DNA from: Paenibacillus polymyxa
GTDB lineage: Bacteria > Bacillota > Bacilli > Paenibacillales > Paenibacillaceae
NCBI RefSeq assembly: GCF_015710975.1
Contig: NZ_CP049783.1
Span: forward strand, 4,693,501-4,757,500
Direction of reading: 5' to 3'
DNA length: 64,000 nucleotides
Part shown: in pieces, positions 63,191 through 64,000 of the stretch
Position numbering within the stretch: position 1 is the stretch's first letter
How the letters are laid out: the number at the start of each line of letters is the position of its first letter
Translations under genes and position numbers: made by a program
Notes under the pieces: model-generated
Database searches by the model: none
Told to the model about the DNA's origin: nothing
Seen by the model: only the letters and a program-made list of their open reading frames with translations

Positions 63191-64000
63191 CTAATTAGCG
63201 GAGTCAGTCTGAGTCTCTATCCGTCGTTCGATCGCCTGAGACATCGTTTTGTCAGTCAGGTGGGCATAGACTTCCGTTGTTTCTGTCGAAGCGTGACCCA
63301 GCTGTTCCTTGGTTTTGTAAATATCATTTTGTAAATAATAGTCTGTAGCAAAGGAATGACGGAGCTTGTGAACGGTCAAATAGGGCTTGCCGAACCGCTT
63401 GGCGTATTTGATGATCATTGCTTGAATCGCTCTTTTAGTCATCCGTTTGCCCTCAGCACTACCGTTGGGTCGCGCGACAAAAAAAGCTTTTTCTTTTTTT
63501 GGAGCGCGATAACGGGTATGTCTTAAGGATAAATAAAGTGCGAGATCATCTTTGGATTGCTCGCGGAAATATACTGGCGTTTTAAAAGTTTCATCGTTAT
63601 TTCCTTTACGGTACACATACAGCAATTTATTGTTTATATCGAGATCGTCCATGTTCAAGTTGACGATTTCGGATACACGCAGTCCCGAGTTCAGAATAAG
63701 ACTTGCGATACAGGCATCTCGCTCCTTGTTCAATTCATAAGAGTATAGGGCTTGCTTGTTATCAGCCAAATCTTGTCCATAGCCTTCATAAATATAGCCG
63801 ATAAATTCAAGCAGTTCTTCCTCTTCCAGTATTTTTCCTTTGAGCTTGGCGGCCGTATCCTTGGGTTTATGTACGCGCTTAATTTCGACTTTGGCCATAA
63901 TATTGCGCTTGAGCAACGGATAAAAGTTTTCATCCTCAGCGATTTGGCTCAAATAATGAAAGAGTGAACGCAAGGACGATAGCTTACGTGAAATGGTGAT
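63191..64000 (-). CDS. xerS: Tyrosine recombinase XerS (5' end outside window)
   Basis: The frame runs to the window edge (the visible part starts ITISRKLSSLRSLFHYL), so about 269 residues of the C-terminal part are present. The catalytic set is complete: Arg in NSGLRVSEI, Lys in the beta hairpin, His-x-x-Arg in VHKLRHSFATDY, His in LGHASTETTEVY and the nucleophilic Tyr in TTEVYAHL. The SRKLSSLRSLFHYL helix and the long KILEEEELLEFIGYIYEGYG linker fit XerS, a stand-alone chromosome-dimer resolvase of Firmicutes (about 356 residues). It is convergent with mobB, with eight bases between stop codons. Confidence 0.85.
   Translation of the reverse strand: MTISRKLSSLRSLFHYLSQIAEDENFYPLLKRNIMAKVEIKRVHKPKDTAAKLKGKILEEEELLEFIGYIYEGYGQDLADNKQALYSYELNKERDACIASLILNSGLRVSEIVNLNMDDLDINNKLLYVYRKGNNDETFKTPVYFREQSKDDLALYLSLRHTRYRAPKKEKAFFVARPNGSAEGKRMTKRAIQAMIIKYAKRFGKPYLTVHKLRHSFATDYYLQNDIYKTKEQLGHASTETTEVYAHLTDKTMSQAIERRIETQTDSAN

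Noticed and set aside
1..64000. CRISPR arrays, rRNA and tRNA genes, prophage structural genes
   Set aside because: No spaced direct repeats, no cloverleaf with a CCA-type end and no rRNA signature seen in reading both strands by eye; short tRNAs could still be missed.

Overview
The window is chromosomal DNA of a low-to-middle GC, endospore-forming Firmicute, most likely a Paenibacillus of the P. polymyxa group. This rests on strong AGGAGG-type ribosome binding sites, frequent GTG/TTG starts, a tenI-thiO-thiS-thiG-thiF operon under a TPP riboswitch, a PspA-DUF350-DUF4178-DUF4247 operon behind a sigma-W-type promoter, a ydaO (c-di-AMP) riboswitch before a LysM-3D cell-wall protein, a XerS recombinase and an agr-like locus. 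Species assignment is inference; no search was run.

Layout. 1-588 is the 3' end of an FtsJ-type RNA methyltransferase. 767-11274 is a ten-gene Tad/Flp-like pilus or secretion locus. It opens with a Ser/Thr kinase fused to a TadZ/CpaE-like domain, then CpaB-like, two more TadZ/MinD-like proteins, a CpaF-like ATPase, a fused double TadB/TadC membrane protein and four small exported or membrane-anchored proteins. 11275-12959 is a gene-poor stretch with a cupin gene and a decayed tyrosine recombinase. Housekeeping follows: ABC-F protein YfmM, the thiamine thiazole operon, an atypical response regulator, an NlpC/P60 hydrolase, thiN, a low-molecular-weight phosphatase, an esterase, pdhABCD, thyA-folA, gltD and topB.

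34.4-42.0 kb holds a HAD phosphatase, an ArsR-like regulator, a candidate small RNA or leader, an MFS transporter, and an ABC ATPase-lipoprotein-two-component cluster. 42.1-47.0 kb is a divergent glycogen locus (glgC against glgBA). 47.0-57.7 kb holds a His/Ser/Cys-tailed membrane protein, an M20 amidohydrolase, a polar amino acid ABC transporter with fused binding protein and permease, the c-di-AMP-controlled LysM-3D protein, a polysaccharide deacetylase, an Old Yellow Enzyme and the psp operon. 57.8-61.2 kb is an accessory patch: an agr-like quorum-sensing locus (kinase-less AgrC-like sensor, AgrB, frameshifted AgrD, frameshifted tandem LytTR-like regulator) with three small HTH regulators around it. 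The window ends with moeA-mobB and the C-terminal part of xerS.

The most unusual parts are (1) the Tad-like locus, with a kinase-TadZ fusion, three TadZ/MinD-like proteins that all lack the P-loop lysine, and a promoter-leader-terminator arrangement in front; and (2) the agr-like patch, where five single-base deletions break agrD and the tandem LytTR gene. Restoring five bases gives clean 43- and 244-residue proteins, so either these genes decayed recently or the assembly has homopolymer errors.
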